Origin: Antennarius striatus
Lineage: Eukaryota > Chordata > Actinopteri > Lophiiformes > Antennariidae
Reading direction: 5' to 3'
Length of the DNA: 64,000 nt
Assembly: GCF_040054535.1 (NCBI RefSeq)
Contig: NC_090781.1
Location: 20,617,579-20,681,578, forward strand
A model generated the notes under the pieces. That model did no database searches and was not told where the DNA came from. It saw only the letters and a list, made by a program, of their open reading frames with translations. Both the position numbers and the translations under genes were made by a program. Shown here piece after piece: positions 1 to 12,227 of this stretch. Numbering within the stretch: the stretch's first letter is position 1; each line of letters opens with the position of its first letter.

Positions 1-475
1 TCGGTCTGTGTTTTGAAAAGACAACAGATCCAACGAGGGGCTTTTAATTAAATGTCAAAAAGGAGCAGGTCGAGTCCCACCCACACCTTAAGTTTTAGTT
101 TAAAGCGTTGATTAGGGCTTCGGCCTCCCCCCATGGGTTGTTTACCAGATTTGAACGATCATCCAAATAAGATTGCAGCTGTCCTTTGGAGATGCTTTGC
201 CGTTAGATCTGGGGCAAACTCAGCCAGCTCAAAAGACTGACATTTTAGGATTTATACCTCACACAGCTTTGAGGCAGGACATAAAGGAAGTCAATCCACT
301 GGGGAAAGCAGTTTTTGCTTGACAGTAAATTTTCAGTCTGGGATCTACAAAACGGTGCCATCCTTATCTAATATTTTCAGTCCGTAGTGTGAAGGACACT
401 TAGAATTTTAATATTTTCACCATTTTAAAACTTACTAGCAAATGAAAAGTCAGACAGAATGTGTTTTCATTTTTT
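1..475. other. Intergenic DNA, no gene seen
   Basis: No convincing exon, RNA gene or repeat is visible here. It lies beyond the 3' end of rps25, which is transcribed leftward, and may hold the end of the neighbouring gene's untranslated region. Confidence 0.5.
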
Positions 476-481
476 TTTATT
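476..481 (-). terminator. rps25: rps25 poly(A) signal
   Basis: The plus strand reads TTTATT, which is AATAAA on the transcribed strand, about 130 bp past the rps25 stop codon. That is a normal 3' UTR length for a ribosomal protein gene. Cleavage would fall some 10-25 bp to the left. Confidence 0.55.
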
Positions 482-613
482 CACCTTTCATTATAAACAG
501 GAAGCAAACAGAAGAACCTGCAAGAAGACAAAAACAAGTTGCAGGTCAATGTATGCACCTTAGAAACACAACAACACGGTGAGCAAACGGGACGTTCCTG
601 CTGCCGTACCTGA

Positions 614-2593
<1,980 letters not shown>

Positions 2594-2896
2594 GTTTCCT
2601 CGTCAAGATGTCGGAGCGAAAGGAAGTTAGACCGTGCTAAAGCCGTTTAGAGAACCCGTATATGCGGAAACAGAACAAGGACTTATGGGAAATTGAGTTT
2701 TTCTTCCTGACGTTTACATTGATTTTGTATTATGCTGTCTATTAAGTAAGTCAGGGATGCAAGTAATATAAGTAATGTTAAGTAATATAAATGTAAAAAA
2801 TAATTTTAAATCAAATTATTTAAATTGTTCTGTCTTTTGACTCTTTTCCATACGACTCACGTGACAATTTTGTCAGCTGGGCCGGAAGTTGTAAAG
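2594..2896. promoter_or_regulatory. Bidirectional promoter of rps25 and trappc4
   Basis: Only 303 bp separate the two start codons. On the minus strand, 2626-2618 reads CTTCCTTTC, a 5' TOP tract that likely marks the rps25 transcription start and gives a 33-base leader. At 2680-2698 the sequence GACTTATGGGAAATTGAGT resembles the ZNF143/Staf site on its reverse strand. Near the trappc4 start there is a CACGTG E-box within TCACGTGAC (about 2857-2865) and an ETS-like CCGGAAGT (2882-2889). No TATA box is evident for trappc4. The motifs are seen directly; their use is inferred. Confidence 0.75.
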
Positions 2897-4519
2897 ATGG
2901 TGATCTTCAGTGTTTATGTGGTGAACAAGGCTGGAGGTTTAATTTACCAATATGACAATTATGTACCGAGGACGGAGGTGGAAAAGACTTTTAGTTATCC
3001 TTTAGATTTAGTGCTAAAGCATCACGATGAAAAGGTCGTCGTATCATTTGGACAGCGGGACGGATTCAAAGGTGAAGTTTTAGCATATCTTTAGCTCCGC
3101 TCTTAGCCAATTTAGCTAGCTTGGAATAGCCTAATACTGTATTATTGAAGAGGTGAGACAAATGTCAGAACTACATTAGAAATATTTATTTGAACTTTTT
3201 TCTTTTGAAATTTTAATATTATATTGTTCCATACTGACATTAAATAACTCCGTAATAAGCAACAAGTGTATTCTAGCCAAGAGAGGGGCGAGTTGGAATC
3301 ATGTGTTTTCATTCTCCAGTGGGCCATGCAGTGCTTGCCATTAATGGAGTTGATGTTGTCGGGAAGAACACGGCTGAAGGAAAGGACATCCTGGAATACT
3401 TAAAAGATCCTGCAAATTATCCTGTGTCCATTCGCTTTGGAAGGGCACGGCTTAGTTCCAACGAGAAGCTGATGCTGGCGTCGATGTTCCATTCGTGAGT
3501 AACATCCATGTTTCATATTTACGCCAGCTCGGTAGTGAGACCAGGTTCCTGCCACATTCCTGTCTCGCATTCACCCCAGTAAGCTAAATACAACATTCAT
3601 ACAGATCAGTTATGTGTAGCCAGTATTTGCCCTGCTAACTAAAGATGTTAGAATATTCTGCCACCAATCAGTCCATATGCATCCCTCTCATTGAGCATTA
3701 AACTTCCTGTCTTTGTGTTTTCCGCAGATTATTTGCCATAGGATCACAGCTGTCCCCTGAAGTTGGCAGCTCAGGGATTGAGATGCTCGAAACAGATGTT
3801 TTTAAGCTCCATTGCTTCCAGACTCTGACAGGTCGGTGCAATAATTTTTGTAATGAGTCATTGAAAAAAAAAGAAAAAAACAGATTTTGATAATCAGTTC
3901 CTCTGGTCCATGAAAAAGGTCAAGCCACTCGGTATAATCTGTATAAATCCTCCCCGATATGCCTCATTTCTTTATTTTTGACAGTATCTATTTTAAACTG
4001 ATGTATTTCTCTCTGGTCACTCCATCTTTGTTCTTCTAGGGATAAAATTTATTGTACTAGCGGACCCTCGTCAATCTGGTATCGATGCACTTCTGAGGAA
4101 AATCTATGAGATCTATTCAGACTTTGCCCTTAAGAATCCATTCTATTCTTTGGAAATGCCAATCAGGTAATGTACAGAATTAAGGGTTTTTCACTGTGTT
4201 TTATGTGTCTCTGAATTAGAGCGGCACAGTAGTGTTAGCAATAATTGTCACAAGATACGTGTGTGTAATTCATGTGCTATTAAGATTCTTATCATTTTGG
4301 TTGCTTAAAATCTATACAACCCTACCATGACATGATATGCTTTGTAGCCCTACTTCAGAGTAACATTTGGTTCTTGACACATTATCAGTGACTTCCCATT
4401 TCTTGATTTTCTGTCATAAATATTTGATGTAATTTTTTAGGTGTGAACTTTTCGATCAGAATCTAAAGAGTGCTCTTGAGATTGCAGAAAAAGCTGGCAA
4501 CTTTGGAGCCGGATCGTGA
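2897..4519 (+). CDS. trappc4: TRAPP complex subunit 4 (synbindin)
   Basis: Core subunit (yeast Trs23) of the TRAPP tethering complexes, which act as a guanine nucleotide exchange factor for Rab1 in ER-Golgi and autophagy traffic. Exons are 2897-3071, 3320-3494, 3728-3831, 4040-4166 and 4441-4519, with GT-AG introns and consistent phase. The product is 219 aa, exactly the human length. The longin-like head begins [20 protein letters not shown], the middle contains [20 protein letters not shown], and the C-terminus is [10 protein letters not shown]. The start was chosen by alignment with the human N-terminus; an upstream in-frame ATG at 2825 lies in the promoter and would add unmatched residues. 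The gene shares its promoter with rps25 and converges on slc37a4. Confidence 0.96.
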
Positions 4520-4730
4520 ACCAAAGCACACGAGAGAGATAACGTCACACCACTATAGTCATTGACTTTATGTGGCTGTGGTTAAAGTTCAGTTGGATGG
4601 TCCTTTTCCCAGTTATCTGAATGGGAGTTAACACGTTGTAAATAAGTCATGATTTGTAAATATTAATATTAATTAAATGACAGTATGTGAATTTTCCATG
4701 TCTTGTTTTTGGATGTATTTGTTTTGAATG

Positions 4731-4736
4731 AATAAA
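4731..4736 (+). terminator. trappc4: trappc4 poly(A) signal
   Basis: AATAAA lies 212 bp after the trappc4 stop codon and is followed by a TG-rich stretch (ctgtagtctactgactg), as expected for a cleavage site. Confidence 0.75.
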
Positions 4737-4973
4737 GTGATTTGACTGTAGTCTACTGACTGTTTAAACTTTAGCCTCTGATTGTTCTGATAAACAGACC
4801 ACACACTTTACAAACACATAAACAAGGTAATGTAATTCCCTTCATGAGTCAATATTACCCGGAAGTTTCTGAGGGTTTCTTTAAGCATAGATATTTTACA
4901 ATACTAAAGCATCTAAACCAGATTCTAGTTTTGATTTATATCATTAAAATACTCCAATGGCTCTCAGCAACAC

Positions 4974-4979
4974 TTTATT
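4974..4979 (-). terminator. slc37a4: slc37a4 poly(A) signal
   Basis: TTTATT on the plus strand (AATAAA on the coding strand) lies about 210 bp past the slc37a4 stop. It faces the trappc4 signal about 240 bp away, so the two genes converge closely. Confidence 0.65.
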
Positions 4980-5188
4980 AAATTACATTCACAACATGCA
5001 TTCATGTGTTAACAGACAAAATTCTGTAGGTTTAAAAAAATGCACCTTTCAGTTTACTGCAAAAAACATGCTTAACATTTAAGCATCCATTTAACTTTGG
5101 TCCCAAGTTATTGGACGCAATGTCTGAAAAGAGACAGAAGACAATAGAAAGATGGCTCAGAATATCCGCTAGAGGTGTGATGGAGGTT

Positions 5189-8100
5189 TCAGTTGTCTTT
5201 CTTGGACACGTGTCCCATCTTGGTTCGCATGTTGCGCAGCAGGAAGAACATAACAGTGACACTGACGCAGACAATTTCTGCTACCCAGAAGGCCGTTGCC
5301 CAGCCATGGTGCTTGGCGATGGTGCTGAATGGTAGACCAGACAGGAAGCCACCAACTGGGGATGACGCAAATGCAAATATTCTGTTTTACTTCAGTTAAT
5401 CATCATTTCCCTCCTCTCTAATCATGCTGCCACCTTTCTAAATGTTCCTCCACCTGCTCCCTGCTTTCACAGCAAATCACAATGTCTACAAACATCATGT
5501 TCAATGGAGATTTCTATCTAACTAAACTAACTAAATCAAATGAGTCAGCGAGTAACTACTGGTGTGCAGTTCCGTTATACCCATGAAGGAATGCAGCAGC
5601 AGCTAACATAAGCTTTTTGTCAATTTTTGCAACATGTGGCTGCTCTAAAATCAAAGCCAATCGACTCACCGTTGGCCATCAAGGCAGCGATTGCATGTGA
5701 TGTCCCACAAAAATTGGACGGTGCGCTCTCGCTGGCTATGAGTCCAAACAATCCGACAGGTCCGTAACAAGAGAAACCAAAGGCAGCGCCCAAGGTGAGA
5801 ATCCACACCTTAGTGCACAAATGAGAGAGACACCATGAGAGGTCTGACACAGTGAAATGGGGTGTGGGGTGACAGGGGGGTTCGGGGTGGTTGGGAAGTC
5901 AGCATCAGATACCTGTGAGCTCTCTGGTGTGACGGTGACTCTGAACAGGTACATGGACACACACATCCCAACCATCATCCAGATCAGGACAAAATGACGA
6001 GGGTTGCCGTAGATTTTCATGCCTTGCTGTAGAAAACAAAAACGGTACAAAGAGAAGAAGGTGATAATAAACAGAACTGGACTGGATTTTGCTGTGGCAA
6101 ATTTCTACTCAGAAATACAATTTTACGATTGATTAGCTTGTGTCAGCATTCTGCGAGCTTTTTACTTTTAAGTGAGGTGAGAGGTCTGTGCGACTGCATG
6201 AACAAACAGGTATAGGAGGAGGTGGGGTGACTGTGTAATGAAACATAGGCAGTACAGAACCAGCAGCTCGTGGACATCTAAAAAAAAACAAAAAACACAA
6301 TAAATAAACTCACTTTGGCCACAGCCCTGTCAGAGAGGACACCTGATGCCAAACTCCCCAACAGACCTCCGATCTCCAGGGCACTCATAAATGAGCTACC
6401 TATGAAGAAGAATATACAGTAAGCAGACGAACCACATCCCTCTACAGCAAGTGGAGGTGTCGTTATACCAGTGAGGGCAGACTGGCCCTTGTCTTGGATG
6501 AGAAACAGCTGACCCCAGTCGGTATAGACCGTCTTCACCCCAAACGCCACCATGTAGGTCACAGACAGCACCCACAGGTAGGGCGAGAGCAGGAATTCAG
6601 TAAAGGTGCTTTCATCACTGGAGGATCCTGAGCAGGAAGCAAATGGACTGAGGGTTATTTGTCAGTCTCTATGTTTTTTTTATGAAACATTAACAACAAC
6701 ACGGCACAACGGGCGTGGGAGTGGGAGGGATCTGTGCTTCCAATCAGATTGAAACGTACGACTACTTTACACAAGACATCTGAGTGACATGTGAGAGTTG
6801 CAGCGGGTGCAGAGTCCGTCAACCTTTAGTCGAAAACCAGAGGCACCTATGAGCAATGTTTACACAAATGTACTGTATGAATTAGGTAGAGCAATGTTGG
6901 AGAAACGTGACGGCTGGAAAATGTGTGATGTCCGGCAAACGTCCAGCTCACCTCCTTTCTGTTTCTTGGCTGCTGTCTCTATGTTAGGCAGTCCCACATC
7001 CTTAGGCTCGTTCTTGATGAGCAGCAGACAGACGAAGGAGAACGCCACACAGGTCATCCCAGATACTGACAGCATTGCCCTCCAGCTGTACGTTTGGGCC
7101 AACACCGTGGCAATAATGGGGCCAGAGCTGCCGGCCAGATTCATGCTGCAGGACAGAATGGACCACCACGTCCCAAACTGAGAGGGCTCGAACCACTGAG
7201 AGGGAGACATCATGACAGAGTTGAAGCAAAGACTCATTAACTGTCCTTCCGTTGGATGTTAATATTTCTAGAATGTAACACTACAAGTTTCTGAGTACAC
7301 TATAAATTAAAAAAAAAAGAAGAAAATTGTTATTTAGTTGATTTTAGCCCATGCATGTAAACAAAAAGGGCAGCAGTAGGTCAGTCCACAAAGTCTTGGA
7401 CTAGGGACCGGAAGTCACTAGTTTGAAACCCAAGCCGGTTTAAAAAAAATTCTGGTGTGTGAACTGGCAGTTCATCTCCCGAGCACTGCCAAGGTGCCCT
7501 TGAGCAAGGCACCGTCCCCTTTATAAGCTGCTCATTGGGTGCACCTCGAAGTCGCTGCCTGCTGCTCTACCTCCCCATCACTTGCGTGCGTACAGGTCCC
7601 TTGTGTGTGTCATAGTCCTAGTCAACTTTATTGTCAAATGTACCATATATGCGGTATTTATAAAGTATCTATATAACTATCTATGCACAACAAACAGCAC
7701 AGATGAAATTACAGTCCTCTTAGACCCACAGGCAGTAAAAAACACACACAAGAACTGTTCTAGCAGGAGAGGAGTCCCTGCGGGTGCACGAGCCACCATC
7801 CTATCCTATCCCAAATAGGTTTGTCGTGGTGAAACCCAATAGAACCCAAAAGTGTGTGTGTGTGTTTGTGTTATGGGCCTGTACTCCCATATACAGATAT
7901 ATAGTGTGACTAACAATCAGTGTGTGTAGAGTGGAAAGATAATTTGCCCTACAGGGGACAGTAATGTAAATTGAATTTAAGTTTTCAAAAGTCCTTTAAA
8001 TACTGATTATTAATCCTGAAATGAGTTCAGCAGTGATTGTGATCCGGGTACCTTACGCAGCACCCTGCCACAGGGGGGCCAGCCGAGACCTTGGGCTAGA

Positions 8101-8586
8101 CCGTTGAGGAACCACAGGGCAGAAAAGACGGCGACGGTGGAGGACCAGGAGAAGATAATATTGATGCCTCCAACCATGCAAAGGCCAATGGAGAAGAGCC
8201 AGCGACCACTGATTTGGTCCGAAAGCACGCCGCTGATGAACTTACTGATGGCGTAGGCCAAAGACTGACTGCTGGTGATCGTGCCTGAAAGAAAGGAGTG
8301 CAGGAGAACAGATGTGTGTGTTCATTACAAAGAAACGACAAATAAAATTAACACAAGTAAATATTGTTGTCACATATTATGCATTGTATGACAGAAGCAG
8401 AGCAGATATATAGTTGTCCATGATCTACGGTTTCATACCCAGGTCATCTTTATCCAGCTTGATTTCTTGCATTATAGAAGGCATCACAAAGGAGAATGTT
8501 TTTCTGTTGAAGTAATACAGAGTATAGCCAACAAACATGGCCATAAATATTGTTCCTCTGTAGTATCCATAACCCCCTGAGGCCAT
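5189..8586 (-). CDS. slc37a4: Glucose-6-phosphate translocase (SLC37A4/G6PT)
   Basis: Multi-pass ER membrane antiporter that exchanges cytosolic glucose-6-phosphate for luminal phosphate and feeds glucose-6-phosphatase; human loss causes glycogen storage disease Ib. Minus-strand exons are 8586-8439, 8284-8052, 7195-6952, 6627-6469, 6399-6314, 6026-5913, 5808-5670 and 5355-5189, giving 429 aa, the same as human. Recognisable blocks are [14 protein letters not shown], with Arg28 (site of the human R28H mutation) at the identical position, [27 protein letters not shown], and YGNPRH followed by MYLFRVTVT. The C-terminus ends KKDN, a dilysine ER-retrieval signal comparable to human KKAE. Fish often keep slc37a4a and slc37a4b; I cannot tell which this is. 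Intron 2 (7196-8051) carries a SINE. Confidence 0.95.
7368..7610 (+). repeat. tRNA-derived SINE in slc37a4 intron 2
   Basis: The head GGGCAGCAGTAGGTCAGTCC resembles a tRNA 5' half with a near A-box (TAGGTCAGT). A near B-box, GTTTGAAACC, lies at 7421-7430. It is followed by a central core at about 7460-7513 (ggcagttcatctcc, then gcccttgagcaaggcacc) that I know from widespread teleost SINEs. It is antisense to slc37a4. Substitutions in both promoter boxes suggest an old copy. The 3' end is uncertain. Confidence 0.7.
7617..7770. repeat. Likely dispersed repeat fragment (TTTATTGTCA type)
   Basis: The segment beginning caactttattgtcaaatg, with tagacccacaggcag downstream, resembles a dispersed fish repeat whose end carries TTTATTGTCA and an AAATTACA block. 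A related-looking start occurs at 10611. The family name is not known to me and the borders are approximate. Confidence 0.35.
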
Positions 8587-9630
8587 GGCTGCAGCTTTAG
8601 TCCAATAAAGATGATTAAAAATATAAGGACAGAGGAAAAAACTCAGAGCAGAGCGCAGTTTGTCAGACGAATGTTGTCTCGGACAGTGAACTTTGCTTCA
8701 GGATCCACTGTTCAGAAGCAGCTGCTTACAAGCTGACAAATGTTCGCAATCAAGAGGGGAAGTTAATGGTCAACTTCTCTACCCCAAAGAAGATATAATC
8801 TGGGTACAATTTGCTGCTTGCCATCCAGAAAGGGGGGAAAAGGGATGCAGTCACCAGTTTGTTACATCATCAACATTGTTTGTTTTCTTTGGGCACCAAT
8901 TTAGGAAAAAGGTCCTCCTGCTTGTCCTTCTTTTAATCTGTTCCTGTTTTCATTCAAGGATGTCATGGAGCGTATCCATAGATTTCTGTGGTTAATGATT
9001 TACTGGGGAGTCCAACAGTCAGCGCAGATCAGTGTGTGGCTCCTCTCTGAGACAAAACATATCCAGAAGGCAGAAATTACCCCAAAAATGCATGCAAAAT
9101 TGCAAAATGCAGATGATGATGATGACAGTGTGGGTAAGATCTAAATAAGACATCTGTTGGAATAAATAAATAGGTTATTTGTCTGATTTAATTTCAAGTC
9201 TGTGCAAAATCTAACACAAAAAACCCTTACATTTAAATCTTTCACACCCATCCAAAGACATTTGCAGCCTGACAGGCTTCTTTTTTTGTATGAAATCAAC
9301 ATCTCTTCAGTTGTCAGCGCAGAGCAGGTCACCACTGAAACCTTAAAGACCCTACAAACTGTGCATATACATGCTAGTCCTCATTAAATCACGATTATGA
9401 TGTAAAAGGAAAAGAAAAGGCTTCAGACTGGTGTACAACGTGAGTGACAGGAAACACAATTGATCATACATGTGCAAATAGGAACTAAAAAGTCATTAAA
9501 AGACAGCAGCTATGAGAGAAAATAATACTTTAGCTACACACTGAATGATCTTCAGCAAGAAGGTTGTGGACTGATAATTATAAAATCTCCTAAATGTCTT
9601 TATCAAGAGCTGTTAAGTTCCAACAGATAA
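8587..9630. other. slc37a4 upstream region and intergenic DNA
   Basis: This stretch holds the 5' flank of slc37a4 and about 1 kb of unremarkable sequence. I see no clear TATA box, exon or repeat. Short open frames at 8693-8995 and 9202-9387 have no recognisable protein features. Confidence 0.4.
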
Positions 9631-9644
9631 CCAGTAGATGGCGG
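9631..9644 (+). promoter_or_regulatory. CTCF-like motif
   Basis: CCAGTAGATGGCGG fits the CTCF core CCASYAGRKGGCRS at every position. It lies between slc37a4 and cfap45, 6 bp left of the Harbinger relic. Occupancy is inferred only. Confidence 0.4.
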
Positions 9645-9943
9645 CATTTAGGCCTTGTTCAGACTGGTAGCCTATACAGAATACGATTTTTAGCCTATCC
9701 AGATTGATATCGGATATTGTTTGTAGTCTGAACAGTCACATACCATGATATCCGATTTTTCCAGGACGGATTGAAACCATAATATTCGGGAGGTAGTTTT
9801 GTGTCGGATATGGACAAGATGCGTCTCAGTCTGAACAGCTCCAAACACTGATCGGATATGGCGCTCTGTGACGTCACTGTACACGACGCGAGAGAAAGGC
9901 GCCAGAAGGAGGAGCGGCACGCATTACGGAGCAGTAAAAGAAA

Positions 9944-10310
9944 ATGAATCAGGTTGAGAACGGCAGCCCCTGGACTGACGAGGAGACTAGAGTAACTCTG
10001 TGGGGAGACAGCTCAACTCAAGAAAACCTTGTGGGTATGTACAGAGATAAAGTAGTTTTAATGAAAGGCAACAGGCAACGGTGGCTGCAATGCCAGAGGA
10101 AGATAAAAGGTCTTAAAAGCAAGTTTAAAGAAATTAAAGATGGCAACAACAGGCAACAAAGGAAAAGAAGAAGAACAAAAGTGGGGCAGGGCGAAAGACT
10201 TGGACCCTTAATGAAATGCTGGACAACATCCTTAGGGACAAGCCCAGTGTTCACCCGCTGCTTGTGATCAACAGCTCTACACCCAACAAAGAAGTCGCGG
10301 AGATTTGAAC
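9944..10310 (+). pseudogene. Harbinger Myb/SANT-like DNA-binding protein remnant
   Basis: The reading frame begins MNQVENGSPWTDEETRVTLW and continues with RWLQCQRKIKGLKSKFKEIK, which fit helix 1 and helix 3 of the Myb/SANT-like domain carried by Harbinger elements. The stretch expected between them (roughly a helix, after VVLMK) is missing. About 85 codons in, the downstream part of the family pattern (ending NILRDKPSVHPLLVINSS) continues in another frame, so the copy is frameshifted. Partner proteins of this type bind the transposon ends and bring the nuclease to the nucleus. Confidence 0.65.
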
Positions 10311-10594
10311 AGCGGCAATGCAGGTGAGCAACGTTAATAGAGTTCACTAACGTTGTTGAAACACGTTTCTTTCCCACCTTGCAGCGTATGTTACCGAAGT
10401 GTCAGTGTTACGTTCCAACCAACTAATTATTTTTACCTGAACTTAATCTTGTTATCCACCCATGTTTTCCTAGATGGCACACATTCTGAGTCTGATGAGT
10501 CCAACATCAGAAGTCCAGCTCCCTCTGGAGTCCTCTCACCCCACTCTGGTACTCCCTCCACATCTGGACATGGAGAATTTTCTGGAACTGGTCC

Positions 10595-10720
10595 AGAACG
10601 TGGTAATAGAATAGAATAGAAAGCCTTTATTGTCATTATACATTGTAAAATGAGATTTGGGTGTTTGCATGCTGGGACCACCAGTGTCCTCTAACCCTAG
10701 TGGGACATTTCACAGAAATA
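10595..10720. repeat. Possible secondary repeat insertion in the Harbinger relic
   Basis: A short AATAG tandem (tagaatagaatagaaag) is followed by cctttattgtcattatac, a pattern I associate with a common dispersed fish repeat. It lies between the two Harbinger coding remnants and slightly overlaps the end of the nuclease fragment, so its right border is unclear. Confidence 0.35.
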
Positions 10721-11075
10721 GCTTGTACAGTAAGCGCCTCCCTTACTGCCTGGTCCAACAAGATTCTCAGCATCGTCATTGGATTCCACCATTGGTTCTG
10801 GGTCTTGTGCATCCTCCTGGTGGTCTTCAAAGACATCCTGGTCTTCAATAACATCCCCTTCGACTTCAGAGATGTGTAAAACACAGCAAGCTGTTAAAGT
10901 AAAATCACATAATCAGACTTGTGGAGGTTGCAAGCTTTTTCACAAGCAGTGAGTTATCAGTAGGTACCTGTGATGAAAAAAGGCACATTCATGATGTCCA
11001 CACACATCTGTTTGCTCAAGCACCACTACCTGCTCTTAAGTCTCCCAAATGAACACTCAATGGTCATTGTGGCTC
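10697..11075 (-). pseudogene. HARBI1-like DDE nuclease, C-terminal fragment
   Basis: On the minus strand, 11075-10968 encodes MTIECSFGRLKSR, an in-frame stop, then WCLSKQMCVDIMNVPFFIT. A GT-AG intron (10967-10891) follows, and 10890-10697 continues with CCVLHISEVEGDVIEDQ and an acidic tail. This matches the end of Harbinger DDE_Tnp_4 transposases, including the typical (E)C(A/S)FGRLK(A/S)RW block. A GQAVREALT-like stretch lies in a neighbouring frame, showing a frameshift. The catalytic core is absent, so the fragment is dead. Confidence 0.7.
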
Positions 11076-11130
11076 ATTGTGGCTTCCTTCCTTGAAAGGA
11101 AATCTGATTGGTATCCGATAGGCCTGTCAT

Positions 11131-12057
11131 GTTTCTTCTCAGGGCCCACTTTAGATTAAAATTACAGCATCGTAAAAATTCCTTCCACCTTTATACAATC
11201 TGCTTTCTCTTCTAGAGCCAAAAGAGCATGAAATACAGTAACTGTCCTGACGATATGGAAAAACCTTCACAAATCCCTATGTTAACCTGTAAATGAAATG
11301 TATTTAAAGCATCAAGTCTCACCAGGACTTTAAATTTAAAATTTTTATGTTTATATTTTTGGATGGATAAATCTGTTTATATTTTTATATTTAATCTTAT
11401 AATGTTGAAATATGTACACGTAAATCTGCAAAGCACATTTTCTTCTCGAGACTAAAATATTTAATTAAACATAAAATGGCTTTAGAAAATGTAGTGTCTA
11501 ACTTTAATTTAAATTTTATTTTATTTTTTTACAAAAAAAAAAGATTAAAAACAATTCCCCATATTAATTAGAATATTTTAAACTATGTAAACAAATAAAA
11601 TACAATTATAAAGTGGTTCCTGGAGTGGTCAGCGTACAGGTGAACTTACTTAACCTTTCAGCGGTGACGAGTTTCTCCACTTGGCGCATTTATATTTCCG
11701 TAATGAATATCCTGGTCTGCTTGAAGTTGAGCATCGCGTCTATTTGGTTAAGCTGTCAGCTGGAGCGGAAGTAAACTGGAAGTTCTCCATCCGACAAGAC
11801 TACGGTCTTCTGTTGTCTTCCGGTATTATCTTCCTCGTCGTCAGTGATTGGTTCAGGTGAGGAGCTGAGGAATTCTGCCGCTCTGATTGGACGATACGGA
11901 TCACATTGGCACACAAATCTGAAAACTTTATTTAGAGAAGAAATTTATGACAGAGTGGGTCTCACGATGTCCAACAAATCATTTTGCTTCTTGTCAATTC
12001 CAGGTAATTTCTTTCTTAAATAATAAGATTTTACGTCATCTCCGTTTTGTTCTTTTT
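11131..12057. other. Intergenic DNA and cfap45 5' flank
   Basis: 11131-11640 is very AT-rich with no gene seen. 11640-11930 is more balanced, with two inverted CCAAT boxes (attgg at about 11846 and 11886), and may be part of the cfap45 promoter. An 81-codon open frame on the minus strand at 11945-12190 runs across the X-box and is not recognised. Confidence 0.4.
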
Positions 12058-12071
12058 GTTCCCATGGCAAC
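12058..12071 (+). promoter_or_regulatory. RFX X-box upstream of cfap45
   Basis: GTTCCCATGGCAAC is a near-perfect palindromic X-box, the binding site of RFX factors that drive ciliary genes. It lies 157 bp upstream of the cfap45 start codon, the expected place for a cilia gene. The site is seen directly; its use is inferred from the family. Confidence 0.75.
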
Positions 12072-12227
12072 AGACAACAAAATTTCGTAACCAAGCTAGA
12101 ATCGATTATAATAAAACACGGAGCTCTTTTTATTATCATTTCTGGCAACTTACTAAACAAAAGTTCTAAAATATCTAAGGACATAACCATTTATATATCG
12201 AATAGTGTACATTACTAACAAGAGACC

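Larger units (their letters stand above)
9651..11130. mobile_element. PIF/Harbinger DNA transposon relic
   Basis: The left end starts GGCCTTGTTCAGACTGG directly after TTA, matching the 3-bp TWA target preferred by PIF/Harbinger elements. Inside are two converging coding remnants, a Myb/SANT-like protein on the plus strand and a DDE nuclease fragment on the minus strand, which is the usual two-gene layout of the superfamily. Repeated short motifs such as atatcgga fill the subterminal region at 9690-9860. No matching right terminal repeat was found, so the right part seems lost. The right border near 11130 is approximate. Confidence 0.7.

Noticed and set aside
7368-7440. tRNA gene
   Set aside because: A- and B-box likeness belongs to a degenerate SINE head; both boxes carry changes and no cloverleaf was convincing.
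11945-12190. 81-codon minus-strand frame upstream of cfap45
   Set aside because: It overlaps the X-box and probable promoter, lacks family features and has no clear neighbouring exons.
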